From assembly GCF_026013965.1 (NCBI RefSeq), contig NZ_CP110341.1:3038001-3102000 (forward strand): a stretch of DNA of 64,000 bases, given 5' to 3'. A model generated the notes under the pieces. It did no database searches. It saw only the letters and a program-made list of their open reading frames with translations, and was not told the origin of the DNA. Shown one piece after another: positions 1 to 8,859 of the stretch. This DNA is from Brevibacterium sp. JSBI002 (GTDB taxonomy: Bacteria; Actinomycetota; Actinomycetes; Actinomycetales; Brevibacteriaceae). Position 1 is the first letter of the stretch. Every line of letters starts with the position of its first letter. The position numbers and the translations under genes are program-made.

Positions 1-225
1 GTCGAGGACGACCTTCTCCGTGCCCGATCGCGGACGACCAGTCTTCGATGCCTTCGCCGAGGCGGCCGTGCCGGAATCCGCGGCGACCGCACTTCCAGCG
101 GCGGTCGATTCGCCCGCAGCGGCGGGCGCATCGCTGCCCGGGGCCGCCTCGGTGGTCTGTTCGGCGTCGTTCTCGGCGGGCGCGGCGGTCTGCCGGGCCA
201 GCCAATCACTGAACAGTGATGACAT
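1..225 (-). CDS. DUF3027-like protein, N-terminal part (cut by window edge)
   Basis: Only the first 75 codons are in the window. They read MSSLFSDWLARQ and then an Ala/Ser/Thr-rich, probably disordered stretch ending in basic residues. The ATG overlaps the stop codon of the cold-shock gene upstream (ATGA), so the two are translationally coupled. In actinobacteria the gene just downstream of this type of cold-shock gene, near the XPB helicase pair, is usually a DUF3027 protein of unknown function. The assignment rests on that context because the conserved domain lies outside the window. Confidence 0.55.
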   Translation of the reverse strand, partial: MSSLFSDWLARQTAAPAENDAEQTTEAAPGSDAPAAAGESTAAGSAVAADSGTAASAKASKTGRPRSGTEKVVLD

Positions 226-605
226 CAGGACTCCAAATCGTCGGCAATCGCCCGCAGCAGGCTGGCGACCTTGTTCCCATGGGTGGGGTCCGGGTAACGG
301 CCGTGCTGCAGTCCGTTGTTGAGGTCATCCAAAACTTTGATGACATCTTCAACCATAACTGCCATGTCCACGGCCGGACGTCGGCGGGCCTTGGCGACTT
401 TGCCGGGAGTGGTGATCGGGCGGGCCTTGAGCACCTGCGCTCCGCGGCGGGAATCGACGACATCGTATTCGAGCCGGGTGCCCTTGGTGACTTCGACTCC
501 CTCGGGCAGCACGGAGGAATGGAGGAAGGCCTGCGAGCCGTCCTCGGCGATGACGAAGCCGAAGCCCTTGTCGGCATCGAACCATTTCACGCGTCCGGTG
601 GGCAT
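225..605 (-). CDS. Cold-shock protein with C-terminal extension (CspB type)
   Basis: The 126-residue protein starts MPTGRVKWFDADKGFGFV, with the RNP-1-like KGFGFV and later FLHSSV motifs of the cold-shock single-stranded nucleic-acid-binding fold (residues about 1-66). The remaining 60 residues form a basic linker and a helical tail (VEDVIKVLDDLNNGLQ), longer than the 66-70 residues of a plain CspA. Actinobacterial genes of this longer type sit next to DUF3027, as here. It probably binds RNA or ssDNA in the cytoplasm. A second, short CSP lies at 22250-22453. Confidence 0.9.
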   Translation of the reverse strand: MPTGRVKWFDADKGFGFVIAEDGSQAFLHSSVLPEGVEVTKGTRLEYDVVDSRRGAQVLKARPITTPGKVAKARRRPAVDMAVMVEDVIKVLDDLNNGLQHGRYPDPTHGNKVASLLRAIADDLES

Positions 606-963
606 GATGTCCTTTCTGTCTGTTCGTACCCGCTGAGGCGGGCTGATCGTACGGTGCCCGCAGGTGCGGGCTGTGTGTCGGTCGGCTGCGGAGTCGGATT
701 CCGCGGCCGGGAAGCTGGTCGGGTGGTGTGGTCGCTGTGCTCGTTCGTCCTCATCGCCGTCGGTCGGACCATGCCGGCTGCGGGACCGAGGGCATCGAAT
801 CGGCGCTATGATCCCTGACTCTCACCGATCTGTGAAGGTCACGTGCACGGTGGCGGCGAGCGCCTAGTCGGCGGCGGGAGATCACGGGTGCGTGCACAAC
901 TGGGTGGTCGGCCGCCTCGGCGAGGTGGGGATCCGCGCCCTTCGATCACACTGTGCGGGTGGG

Positions 964-1003
964 ACTCATGCCCGTACCCGAACCTGCGGGGTGAGGCATG
1001 AGT
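964..1003 (-). terminator. Hairpin after the small membrane-protein gene
   Basis: ACTCATGCC at 964-972 pairs with GGCATGAGT at 995-1003, and CCCG/CGGG inside extends the structure. It lies 8 bases beyond the stop of the minus-strand gene at 1011. There is no T-run. The rest of 606-963 upstream of the cold-shock gene shows no gene I can support; it must hold the cold-shock promoter, and it contains one copy of the iterated CCGCCTCGGCG motif near 912. Confidence 0.5.
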
Positions 1004-1010
1004 GATGGTT

Positions 1011-1241
1011 TCAGCGGTGGCCCACCCCGGTCTGTCTGCGTCGGATGGCGGCTCGGATCATGGCCACGCAGGCGAGGATGACGGCGATGGGCACGAGGAT
1101 CATGGGCAGGTAGGTCAGCAGCGGACTGGGGGTGAGTCCCATCCAGGCCTGGCCGAGGACGCCGATGAGGCCGAGCGCCCCGATGGCTGCGGCGGCAACC
1201 GCGGCGACGACGATGGTCGTGTCGACTCGAGTGGCTGACAA
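1011..1241 (-). CDS. Small two-helix membrane protein
   Basis: A 76-residue protein beginning at a TTG codon (1241) with GGAAGG about 7 bases upstream; no ATG fits. Two hydrophobic helices are visible, IVVAAVAAAAIGALGLIGVL near residues 8-28 and the YLPMILVPIAVILACVAMI region near residues 42-62, followed by a basic tail RRRQTGVGHR. Proteins of this size and topology occur beside the helicase-associated gene in other Micrococcales, where they are sometimes mislabelled as an ABC transporter ATPase. No function can be read from sequence. Confidence 0.65.
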   Translation of the reverse strand: MSATRVDTTIVVAAVAAAAIGALGLIGVLGQAWMGLTPSPLLTYLPMILVPIAVILACVAMIRAAIRRRQTGVGHR

Positions 1242-1300
1242 TGCGCGTCCTTCCGTCCGATCTCTGATCCTTCTCTGCACCTCCATTGTACCCCTCGCGA

Positions 1301-1306
1301 TAGACT
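1301..1306 (+). promoter_or_regulatory. -10 box TAGACT of a likely leaderless gene
   Basis: TAGACT ends 8 bases before the ATG at 1315, with no ribosome-binding site between. The arrangement matches several other starts in this window and implies transcription beginning at or next to the start codon. Confidence 0.5.
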
Positions 1307-1314
1307 GATCTGCG

Positions 1315-3396
1315 ATGTCAATGACCTTCAGCCAGTGGCTGTCCCACAGTGCAGATGCCGACTTCGAGTCCTTCGTCCGGACCCGTCGCGACCTCCTCCA
1401 ACCCGAGTCCCCGACGATGGCGGCGCTGGCCGCGGCCGCGTCCTCGCGCATCGGGGTCTCCCGCGGCATCGAAGCTCTCGATGCGCAGTCGCTCGAGGTC
1501 TTCATCGCCTTGGCCAAGGCGGCCCGGACGACGCCGGAGATCAAGATCACGGGCAATCCGCATATCGATCCCGCCCTCGCCGAGGCGGCCCTGCCCCGAC
1601 TGCGCGACCTCGGCCTGGCATGGCCGGCAGGTGGGGATGGGAACTGGCGGATCCAGTCCGAGGCCATCACCCTGCTGCCGACTTCGGCGGCCGAATCCGC
1701 CCGGGCCTACCCGTGGCAGATCGACGGGTCCGCGATCGATTCGTCCACGGCCACGATCGGCCAGCCGCTCATCCACAACAGCGAACAGGCCGCCGTGGCC
1801 GAGGGGATCTCGTCCCTGCGCGGACTCGTCGATGAACTCGCCGCCTCCCCGATCTCCCGGCTGACCAGCGGCGGCATCTCGAAACGGGACGTCTCCCGAC
1901 TCGCCCGCACCCTCGAACTGGGACTCGAGCAGACGATCACCCTGCTGCAGGCGGCGAAGTCGCTGCACCTCATCGGAGTCCTCGACGATGCCCTCGATCC
2001 GCAATGGACGGCCGCCGATGACGCCGATTCCGCCCTCGCCGGAGACCGTGCCGAACTGTGGGCGGCACTAGTCGGGGCATGGCTGCGCGAACTGCTCGAC
2101 GTCACGCAGCTGGCGGCGGGGACGAGCGAGAACGAACGCCTCACCGTGCTCGCCACCCCGAAGAAGTCCCTGTTCAAAGGGTACGGGCTGTCGGTGCCGG
2201 CGATGCCGCTCCTTCGCTTCGCCGTGCTCTCCGTCCTCCACGACATCGGTCTGGGCTCGGCACGGTCGGCCGGGTGGATCCATGCCGAGGTGCTGCGTCG
2301 GCATCCGCTGCTGCCGGCGCACGAATTCGCAATGACCGAGGCCGTTCTCCACACCTGTGTGAGCTTCGGGTTGGCGACGACTCCGCTGCAGGAGCCGGAT
2401 CATTTCGGCCCGAGCCGGTTCGGACTCCGACTGGCCGCCGGACTGGATCGGGCGATGGCCGAGCATGCCGAGCAGGACCCCTCGATCCTGCCCCTGGGCG
2501 TGTCCGTCGAGGCCCTGACCGTGCCCGGGGATGTCATCGCCGCAGTCACCGAGGGGCTGGGGGCCGAGGTCGACACAGTGCTCATCCAGTCCGATCTCAC
2601 CGCCGTGGCCACCGGACCGATCGAACCGCGGGTCCACCATATTCTGCGCAAGTACGCCGTCGTCGAGGCCCGCGGTCAGGGCACCGTCTACCGCATCGAC
2701 GCCGAGACCATCGAGGACACGATGCAGGCCGGGCTCACCCCGGAGGAGGCGTTGGCCGAACTCGCCGAGATCAGTGCCGAAGAGCTGCCGTCGACGCTGG
2801 AGTTCCTCGTGCAGAACACGGCTTCGAAGCTGCGTCGAGTGCGGGTGGCAGGTGCCAGGGCGGTGCTCATCGTCGACGACCCGGTCGACCTCGATGTCAT
2901 CCTCTCCGATCAGGCCATGATGCCGGCCGGTCTCGAACGTCTGGCTCCGACCGTGGCGATCGCTCAGCTGGGCCCGGAGCGAACGATGCACCTGCTCGAG
3001 GCCGGGGATCACCATGCTCTGCTGCATGCGGCGGCCGGACCCGTGCGCAAACGCCGGGTGATCACCGAATCGGAACCCGAGGTCAGCGTGAGGCGACGTC
3101 CGCGGGTCAGTGACGGCCACCTCGGCGAATATATTCGGATCCTGCGGTCCGCACCGGCGGCGGCCGCCCAGGTGAGCACGGATGAGCCTTTGGGGCATAT
3201 GGATCGGCTGCGGGAAGCGGCGGAGGCGAAGCGTCGCGTGCTCATTCGGATCGCGGATTCCCACGGCAAGGAACGGACGATCGAGATGCTGCCGGCCACC
3301 CTCAACGCCGGCCGCGTCCGCGGAGTGGTGACGACCACCGGCGCCGAGGCCTCCCTGTCCGTCGCCCGCATCGTCTCCGTCGACCCCTCCCCCTAA
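1315..3396 (+). CDS. Helicase-associated domain protein (partner of XPB helicase)
   Basis: 693 residues starting MSMTFSQWLSHSADADF. The pattern of an N-terminal winged-helix-like region and a C-terminal helicase-associated (XPB/Ssl2 N-terminal-like) region matches the actinobacterial family represented by Rv0862c, which is almost always encoded beside the XPB helicase as here. A segment SEPEVSVRRRPRVSDG near residue 585 is a probable linker. The protein itself has no Walker motifs, so it is likely an accessory subunit in DNA repair or remodelling. The start is supported by the TAGACT box just upstream. The XPB gene follows 136 bases downstream, with a palindromic repeat between. Confidence 0.85.
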   Translation: MSMTFSQWLSHSADADFESFVRTRRDLLQPESPTMAALAAAASSRIGVSRGIEALDAQSLEVFIALAKAARTTPEIKITGNPHIDPALAEAALPRLRDLGLAWPAGGDGNWRIQSEAITLLPTSAAESARAYPWQIDGSAIDSSTATIGQPLIHNSEQAAVAEGISSLRGLVDELAASPISRLTSGGISKRDVSRLARTLELGLEQTITLLQAAKSLHLIGVLDDALDPQWTAADDADSALAGDRAELWAALVGAWLRELLDVTQLAAGTSENERLTVLATPKKSLFKGYGLSVPAMPLLRFAVLSVLHDIGLGSARSAGWIHAEVLRRHPLLPAHEFAMTEAVLHTCVSFGLATTPLQEPDHFGPSRFGLRLAAGLDRAMAEHAEQDPSILPLGVSVEALTVPGDVIAAVTEGLGAEVDTVLIQSDLTAVATGPIEPRVHHILRKYAVVEARGQGTVYRIDAETIEDTMQAGLTPEEALAELAEISAEELPSTLEFLVQNTASKLRRVRVAGARAVLIVDDPVDLDVILSDQAMMPAGLERLAPTVAIAQLGPERTMHLLEAGDHHALLHAAAGPVRKRRVITESEPEVSVRRRPRVSDGHLGEYIRILRSAPAAAAQVSTDEPLGHMDRLREAAEAKRRVLIRIADSHGKERTIEMLPATLNAGRVRGVVTTTGAEASLSVARIVSVDPSP

Positions 3397-3398
3397 TT

Positions 3399-3456
3399 GC
3401 TACCTGACGGCGTCCCAGCTACCTGGCGCCAGGTTGCTGCGCCCCCGACAGGTAGC
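3399..3456. repeat. Palindromic repeat family A, copy 1 (degenerate)
   Basis: 58-bp imperfect palindrome centred on GGCGCC at 3425-3430, starting GCTACCTGACGG and ending CAGGTAGC. It is the most diverged of four copies (others near 5178, 30118 and 52373). It begins directly after the TAA stop of the helicase-associated gene and may fold as a cruciform or as an RNA hairpin between two co-directional genes. Confidence 0.85.
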
Positions 3457-3532
3457 TCGGAGCGGGAACAATCGGGGTGATGGACGTGTTGTGTCCTCTG
3501 GTGTCATCACACTTCGGGAAGGGAAGTATTGA

Positions 3533-5167
3533 ATGAATGGTCCGTTGATCGTGCAGTCCGATCGGACTGTGCTGCTGGAATCGGGACATCCCCTGGCCGT
3601 CGAGGCGGCCGTGGCGATCGCCCCGTTCGCGCAGCTGTCGCGGACCCCGGAGTACATCCACACCTATGAGATCACTCCGCTGGGGCTGTGGAACGCTCGC
3701 GCCAGCGGCCATGATGCCGAATCCGTCGTCGACGTGCTCCTCGAATTCGCGAAGTACCCGGTCCCGCACGAACTCCTCGTCGACATCGTCGACATCATGG
3801 ACCGTTTCGGTGTGCTCACGCTCATCGACCATCCGATCCACGGTCTGACCCTGACGTCAACGGAGACGGGACTGCTCGATGAGCTTGTCGGTCAGCCCGA
3901 TCTCGTCGGCAAGTTCGGCAAACGCATCGATGCCGAATCCGTCCTCGTCCATCCTTCCGAACGTGGTGAGCTGAAACACGCACTGCTGCAACTGGGACAC
4001 CCGGTGTCCGACCACGCCGGCTATGTCGACGGCGAAGCCCACGAGATCTCACTGTCCGATGATGCCCACGGCGGTCAATGGCACCTGCGCGACTACCAGA
4101 GGCAGGCGATCGACCAGTCGCTGTCCGGTGAGTCCGGGGTCGTCGTTCTGCCGTGCGGTGCCGGGAAGACAGTCGTCGGTGTGGCCACCATGTCGCGGGT
4201 GCAGACGACGACGCTCATCCTCGTGACGAACTCGGTCTCGGCGAAGCAGTGGAAGGACGAGATCCTGCGCCGCACCACCCTGACCGAAGACGAAGTCGGC
4301 GAATATTCGGGATCGACGAAGGAAATCCGCCCGATCACCATCGCCACCTACCAGGTGCTCACCACCCGGAGGAAGGGCTCGTACCTCCACCTTGAACTCC
4401 TCGATGCCAAGGACTGGGGCCTGGTCATCTACGACGAGGTGCACCTCTTGCCAGCACCGATCTTCCGGCTGACCGCAAGCCTCCAGGCACGTCGTCGCCT
4501 CGGCCTGACCGCGACGCTGGTGCGTGAGGACGGACGCGAGGACGAGGTGTTCTCCCTCATCGGACCCAAGCAGTACGAAGTGCCGTGGAAGGAACTCGAA
4601 CGGCTCGGGTATATCGCCTCGGCCTCCTGTCATGAAGTCCGCGTCCGCCTCGACGGCGGAACCCGAACCGCGTATGCCCGCGCCGACGGCGAGGACCGAT
4701 ACCGGCTGGCCGCGACATCGGATGCGAAGCTGCCGATCGTCTCCGAACTCGTCGCCGATCATCCGGATGCGCAGATCCTCGTCATCGGTCAGTATCTCGA
4801 TCAGCTCGAGGAGATCGGAGCCGAACTCGGTGCGCCCGTGCTCACCGGGCAGACCCCGGAATCGGTGCGCCAGGAGCTCTTCCGCGAGTTCCGGTCCGGG
4901 GAGATTCCCGTGCTTGTGGTCTCGAAGGTCGCGAACTTCTCCGTCGATCTGCCGGCCGCCTCGGTGGCGATCCAGGTCTCCGGAGCCTTCGGGTCCCGGC
5001 AGGAGGAGGCCCAGCGCCTCGGACGGATTCTGCGTCCGAAGGAAGACCAGGGTTCGGCCACGTTCTACACGGTCGTCGCCGCCGATACCGTCGATGAGCA
5101 TTTTGCCGCTCAGCGCCGCCGCTTCCTCACCGAGCAGGGCTACAGCTACAGCATCGAAGTCCGCTGA
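3533..5167 (+). CDS. XPB/ERCC3-type DNA helicase
   Basis: 544-residue superfamily 2 helicase. Walker A is LPCGAGKT (Lys near 212) and Walker B is YDEVHLL (Asp301, Glu302). The C-terminal helicase domain has the arginine-finger-like motif EAQRLGRILRP. The N-terminal ~180 residues match the damage-recognition-like region of bacterial XPB homologues. It is expected to be a 3'-5' DNA translocase in repair, paired with the upstream helicase-associated protein. Start chosen at ATG 3533 after a purine-rich GGGAAGGGAAG stretch. Length is normal for the family. Confidence 0.93.
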   Translation: MNGPLIVQSDRTVLLESGHPLAVEAAVAIAPFAQLSRTPEYIHTYEITPLGLWNARASGHDAESVVDVLLEFAKYPVPHELLVDIVDIMDRFGVLTLIDHPIHGLTLTSTETGLLDELVGQPDLVGKFGKRIDAESVLVHPSERGELKHALLQLGHPVSDHAGYVDGEAHEISLSDDAHGGQWHLRDYQRQAIDQSLSGESGVVVLPCGAGKTVVGVATMSRVQTTTLILVTNSVSAKQWKDEILRRTTLTEDEVGEYSGSTKEIRPITIATYQVLTTRRKGSYLHLELLDAKDWGLVIYDEVHLLPAPIFRLTASLQARRRLGLTATLVREDGREDEVFSLIGPKQYEVPWKELERLGYIASASCHEVRVRLDGGTRTAYARADGEDRYRLAATSDAKLPIVSELVADHPDAQILVIGQYLDQLEEIGAELGAPVLTGQTPESVRQELFREFRSGEIPVLVVSKVANFSVDLPAASVAIQVSGAFGSRQEEAQRLGRILRPKEDQGSATFYTVVAADTVDEHFAAQRRRFLTEQGYSYSIEVR

Positions 5168-5177
5168 CACTCCCCTC

Positions 5178-5243
5178 AATTGCTACCTGACGGCGGCTCA
5201 GCAACCTGGCGCCAGGTTGCTGAGCCGCCGTCAGGTAGTAATT
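5178..5243. repeat. Palindromic repeat family A, copy 2 (near perfect)
   Basis: 66-bp palindrome from AATTGCTACCTGACGG to the mirrored CCGTCAGGTAGTAATT, centred at 5210/5211. Only the pair 5182/5239 fails. It lies between two convergent genes and overlaps the last codons of the EamA gene on the minus strand, whose TGA stop (5231-5233) is inside the repeat. An RNA hairpin here would serve as a bidirectional terminator. Confidence 0.95.
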
Positions 5244-6202
5244 AGGGAAGTTGTGTTTGCGTCGGACTTGGCGACTACCTCGCGGCGGGCGACGCGGCGT
5301 GCCAGGCGGGACTCGCCCCACTTGATGAAGCCGACGCCGCCGAGGATGAAGACTCCGCCGAAGAGCTGGATCGGGGCGGGCATCTCGAAGAGAACCAGCC
5401 AGGCGACGATGACGGAGAACGGGACCTCGACGAGGTTGACGAACGATCCGACCGTCGCCCCGACATAGCGCAGACCGAGGATCCCGGTGATGTAGGCGCC
5501 GACCGTGAAGACGACGATCATCGCCATCGGCACGACCCACGACATCGGCACCCCGCCGAAGTCGACATCCGCCGTCACCGCGTTCCACGGCATGATGCCG
5601 GCGAGCACGATGGCCGACATCGCCAGCGCCCCGATGCCCATGCCCAGACCGGTCAGCGCCACCGGCGGGATCGTGATCGTGTCCTTCGCAGAGACGAGGA
5701 AGTAGCTGGCCAGGCAGACCGCGGCAGCCATGGCCATGACCACGCCGAAGATGCTGATCGACGATCCGCGCAGATTGAGCACGAGCAGGAGGCCGATCAT
5801 GGAGACGATGACACCGATGAATGTCACGGTCGCCGGCCGGGTCCGGGTCCGCGCCCAGATCCAGAAGACGATGAGCATCGGCGCGGTCATCTCCAGCAGC
5901 AGCGCCACGGCCACGGTGAGGTGTTCGACGGCGACGAAGTAGAACCCCTGAACGCCGGCCATCGAGACCAGGCCGTAGGTGACGACGGTGCGCCAGTGCG
6001 TGAGCACTTCGCCCCAGCGTCCGCGCAGGGCGATGAGGGTGGGGATGAGCAGCAGGACTGCGGATCCGGCCAAGCGGATGAGCACCACCGCGCCGGGCGT
6101 CCACCCGATCGCATACATCGTCTTCGCGATCGGCCCCGACACCGCGAAGAAGAACGCGGAGGCAAGAGTGAGCAGGAACCCTGCGATGACGGTGCGATTC
6201 AT
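5231..6202 (-). CDS. EamA/DMT-superfamily transporter
   Basis: 323 residues with about ten hydrophobic helices in two EamA repeats, beginning MNRTVIAGFLLTLASAFFFAVSG. Members are metabolite exporters of the drug/metabolite transporter superfamily; the substrate cannot be predicted. The C-terminus (SDANTTSLITT) is unusual because its last residues and stop codon come from the palindromic repeat at 5178-5243, so the repeat probably replaced or extended the original end. The gene stands alone, divergent from the CGNR regulator. Confidence 0.88.
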   Translation of the reverse strand: MNRTVIAGFLLTLASAFFFAVSGPIAKTMYAIGWTPGAVVLIRLAGSAVLLLIPTLIALRGRWGEVLTHWRTVVTYGLVSMAGVQGFYFVAVEHLTVAVALLLEMTAPMLIVFWIWARTRTRPATVTFIGVIVSMIGLLLVLNLRGSSISIFGVVMAMAAAVCLASYFLVSAKDTITIPPVALTGLGMGIGALAMSAIVLAGIMPWNAVTADVDFGGVPMSWVVPMAMIVVFTVGAYITGILGLRYVGATVGSFVNLVEVPFSVIVAWLVLFEMPAPIQLFGGVFILGGVGFIKWGESRLARRVARREVVAKSDANTTSLITT

Positions 6203-6320
6203 TCCTGACCTCCTGATGTGGTGAAACGTTGAGTGGCGTACAAGGACAGACGTCCCCGAGGTGGTGGTGCGGTGTTGAGTCGGTGGAGCGACGCTGAGTG
6301 GATGTTGCGGTGGCGGATCA

Positions 6321-6386
6321 TCCCCTCGCCGAGGCGGTCCGACGATTGCCGGTTCCCCTCGCCGAGGCGCTCCGATGGCTGCCGGT
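6321..6386. repeat. Two tandem 33-bp repeats in the divergent intergenic region
   Basis: A unit starting TCCCCTCGCCGAGGCG occurs at 6321 and again at 6354, each followed by a similar TCCGA...TGCCGGTT tail. They contain the iterated CGCCGAGGCG motif. They sit between the EamA gene (6202) and the CGNR gene (6463); the remainder of 6203-6462 is promoter DNA, including an AT-richer stretch near 6400-6460 with a TTGAAA at 6406. Confidence 0.6.
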
Positions 6387-6462
6387 TTCAGTATCGGCCC
6401 TGAAATTGAAATGGGTCAAGTGCATTTTGGTCCTTACATCCTGTGGCAGAATGTTATTCACC

Positions 6463-7062
6463 ATGGCTTTCATCTACGACATTCGCGCGAACCTCACGAT
6501 GCTCGTCGACCTGCTCAACACCTCCGGTGACATCACGGACGGCGGCGACGAGCTGACGACAACCGCAAAACTCCGCGAATTTGCGGCCCGGCACGACTTC
6601 TCCGGACCCTTGACCGCCACCAGAAGCGACGTCGACGAGACCCTGGAGCTGCGCCGCAGATTCGCCGCAGCACTGGACGCGAGCATCGACGCCGAGACGG
6701 ATGATGAGGTCGAAGCGGGGGCGGTCGCGGTCGTCGATGAGATCAATCTCACACTGAGCGACTCGGGTTCCGTGCCGCAATTGGTCAAACATGACAACTG
6801 GGACTGGCACCTGCACGCCACCGGCGCTCAAGCCAGCCTCGCGGATCGAGTTGCCGCCGATGTCGCCCTGGTCCTCATCGACCTCATCCGCTCCGGCGAC
6901 CTCGACCGGCTCGGGCGCTGCGCCGCCGAGGACTGCCGCGCCTACCTCGCCGACTTCAGCCGCAATCGTTCGAAGCGCTTCTGCGATACCGGCAGCTGCG
7001 CCACCCGCACTCATGTTGCGGCGTTCCGCGCCCGCCATTCCGACGCCGACTCCCACAACTGA
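6463..7062 (+). CDS. CGNR zinc-finger / ABATE-domain regulator
   Basis: 199 residues from ATG 6463 (MAFIYDIRANLTMLVDLLN). The N-terminal part matches the ABATE domain of putative stress-induced transcription regulators. The C-terminal ~45 residues form the CGNR zinc finger, with cysteines in RCAAEDCRAYL, KRFCDTGSCATR; the name-giving CGNR motif reads CATR here. The longer upstream frame is rejected because it runs through the intergenic tandem repeats. It probably binds DNA and may control the membrane protein that follows 15 bases later. Confidence 0.85.
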   Translation: MAFIYDIRANLTMLVDLLNTSGDITDGGDELTTTAKLREFAARHDFSGPLTATRSDVDETLELRRRFAAALDASIDAETDDEVEAGAVAVVDEINLTLSDSGSVPQLVKHDNWDWHLHATGAQASLADRVAADVALVLIDLIRSGDLDRLGRCAAEDCRAYLADFSRNRSKRFCDTGSCATRTHVAAFRARHSDADSHN

Positions 7063-7077
7063 CCCGAGGAGCCGCCC

Positions 7078-7854
7078 ATGTCACTTCAGCCCTTGCACAT
7101 CACCGCCGGACGCAAGCTCGCCGCCGGCCTAGCAGGCATCATCACCATGTCCGTCACGCTGACATCTGGGTTCGCCATTGCGGCGCTGGCTTTGCTTCCT
7201 GCGGGCCCCGGAGGATTGCTGAGCGAAAAGACGCTCTTCAGCGCCATCGCGGTCATTGTGGCCATCGCCTCTGTCACCGCCAGTTTTCTGCTCGTGCTCG
7301 CAGCCCTCGGCCGCTTCCGCACCGGCGGCAGCCTCTCTCGCTTTTTCCGATACCAACTGGCAGCGCTCGGATCCGGCGGCGGGCTCGGCCTCGGCTTCGC
7401 TCCAGCCATGACGGACGCGGCTCCCGTCTGGTGGGTGGTTGCGATCGCCGCCGGTGTCGGACTCATCGCCGTCTCCCTGCTCGCATTCCGCAAGGCCCGT
7501 TATCCGATCCTCGACCGCCCACCCCACCCCAATGTCGCCCTCGCAGAGGGAAGAGTCATCGACTACTCGGCACAGGCCCAGTCGAGGGGCCCAACCCTGA
7601 CCGTTGTTCATTTCGTCGACAACAACGGCAGGGACCGCTGGGCCCGTCACCTCGTCCAGCAGGACCCGTCGATGCGGGGCACTGTCGGCCAGGTGGTCTA
7701 TGACCGCCAACGCCCTGAGCGGGTTCGGCGTTTCGCCGTCACCCAGCAGCTCTTCGACCTCCGCCCACCTCGTGAGATCCGCGAGAATCCGACATCCCGG
7801 TCGGGCACCGTCTTCCCGATGCCTCCCGGACCCCGCCCGCCGCGCCCACTGTGA
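7078..7854 (+). CDS. Uncharacterised membrane protein with DUF3592/NfeD-like tail
   Basis: 258 residues. Four hydrophobic segments are visible at about 10-42, 55-82, 97-112 and 119-138, followed by a soluble region with EGRVIDYSAQ, VHFVDNNGRDRWARHL and GQVVYDRQRPERVRRF. Such short beta-rich tails after membrane helices resemble DUF3592 or NfeD proteins, but I cannot assign the family. A Pro-rich end closes it. AGGAG lies 7 bases before the ATG. It is likely co-transcribed with the CGNR gene. Confidence 0.7.
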   Translation: MSLQPLHITAGRKLAAGLAGIITMSVTLTSGFAIAALALLPAGPGGLLSEKTLFSAIAVIVAIASVTASFLLVLAALGRFRTGGSLSRFFRYQLAALGSGGGLGLGFAPAMTDAAPVWWVVAIAAGVGLIAVSLLAFRKARYPILDRPPHPNVALAEGRVIDYSAQAQSRGPTLTVVHFVDNNGRDRWARHLVQQDPSMRGTVGQVVYDRQRPERVRRFAVTQQLFDLRPPREIRENPTSRSGTVFPMPPGPRPPRPL

Positions 7855-7940
7855 GCTGAACCCATCCACCCACCGCCGCGTCGGCGAGCATTTCTGAACG
7901 CAAGCTGGTCACAGCCACATCTTTCACTGAAATCGCGCTT

Positions 7941-7992
7941 TCGTTCCTGAGAACGAATGCCCGACCCAGGACCCAAAAGGACTTTCCTGAGA
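7941..7992. promoter_or_regulatory. Paired TTCCTGAGA boxes upstream of the response regulator
   Basis: TTCCTGAGA occurs at 7944-7952 and 7984-7992, exactly 40 bp apart, and the first copy is in a perfect TCGTTC-CTGA-GAACGA inverted repeat (7941-7956). The location upstream of a two-component operon suggests autoregulation; this is inference. Confidence 0.35.
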
Positions 7993-8070
7993 GTTCTCCA
8001 GTGACGCATGACACATTCGCATTCAGCTGACCTCCAGCCCACTCCCAGAAATGGGTCTCAGACTGGAGCC

Positions 8071-8829
8071 ATGACTACAGCACAGAACGACACCGACATC
8101 GAAGCCACCCTGCTCGTTGTCGATGATGAGCCCAATATCCGCGAACTCCTGTCCACCAGTCTCCGCTTCGCCGGCTTCGACGTCGTCTCTGCCGCAAACG
8201 GCGCCGAGGCGCTGCGCCTGGCCGAGCAGACCGAGGTCGACCTCCTCGTCCTCGACGTCATGCTCCCGGACATGGACGGCTTCACCGTCACCCGCCGTCT
8301 GCGCCAGATCGGGATGAACGCCCCCGTCGTGTTCCTCACCGCCCGCGACGACACCTCGGACAAGATCACCGGCCTGACCGTCGGCGGTGACGACTATGTG
8401 ACGAAGCCCTTCAGCCTCGAAGAGGTCGTCGCCCGCATCCGCGCCGTCCTCCGCCGCACCCGCAACCTCGAAGACGAGGAGAACGCCGTCATCGTGGCAG
8501 GCGACCTCGAACTCGACGACGATACCCACGAGGTCCGCCGCTCCGGCATCCTCATCGACCTCTCCCCCACCGAGTTCAAGCTGCTGCGCTACCTCATGCT
8601 GAATACGAACCGCGTGCTGTCGAAGTCGCAGATCCTCGACCACGTGTGGGAATACGACTTCGGCGGAGACACCGGAATCGTGGAGTCCTATATCTCCTAC
8701 CTGCGCCGCAAGATCGACGTCACCCCGGAGACGGATGCCGCCGGCCACCCCGTCGAGATGGAGTGGACGCCGATGATCCAGACCAAGCGCGGGGTCGGCT
8801 ACATGCTGCGCACACCGGAATCCAAGTAG
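8071..8829 (+). CDS. OmpR-family response regulator (PhoP-like)
   Basis: 252 residues from ATG 8071. The receiver domain has the acidic pocket VVDDE, phospho-acceptor Asp62 in LVLDVMLPDMDG, TAR and the KPF lysine. The DNA-binding winged helix includes LSPTEFKLLRYLMLN and YISYLRRKID, close to the mycobacterial PhoP/TcrA subgroup. An in-frame ATG at 8008 would add 21 residues; homologues normally begin just before LLVVDDE, so 8071 is preferred although its GGAG is unusually close. It forms an operon with the kinase and HtrA-type protease that follow. Confidence 0.93.
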   Translation: MTTAQNDTDIEATLLVVDDEPNIRELLSTSLRFAGFDVVSAANGAEALRLAEQTEVDLLVLDVMLPDMDGFTVTRRLRQIGMNAPVVFLTARDDTSDKITGLTVGGDDYVTKPFSLEEVVARIRAVLRRTRNLEDEENAVIVAGDLELDDDTHEVRRSGILIDLSPTEFKLLRYLMLNTNRVLSKSQILDHVWEYDFGGDTGIVESYISYLRRKIDVTPETDAAGHPVEMEWTPMIQTKRGVGYMLRTPESK

Positions 8830-8859
8830 TCGTCCATGCAAGGACGATAGATTACATAC

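Noticed and set aside
216..818. Long plus-strand open frame opposite the cold-shock gene
   Set aside because: It mirrors a real gene on the other strand and has no domain; typical of high-GC shadow frames.
606..1010. A gene in the 405-base gap after the cold-shock gene
   Set aside because: No frame has a plausible start with SD or known motif; only a hairpin and the iterated motif are seen.
5178..5243. Palindrome family A as the end of an insertion sequence
   Set aside because: No transposase gene or target duplication is seen near any copy.
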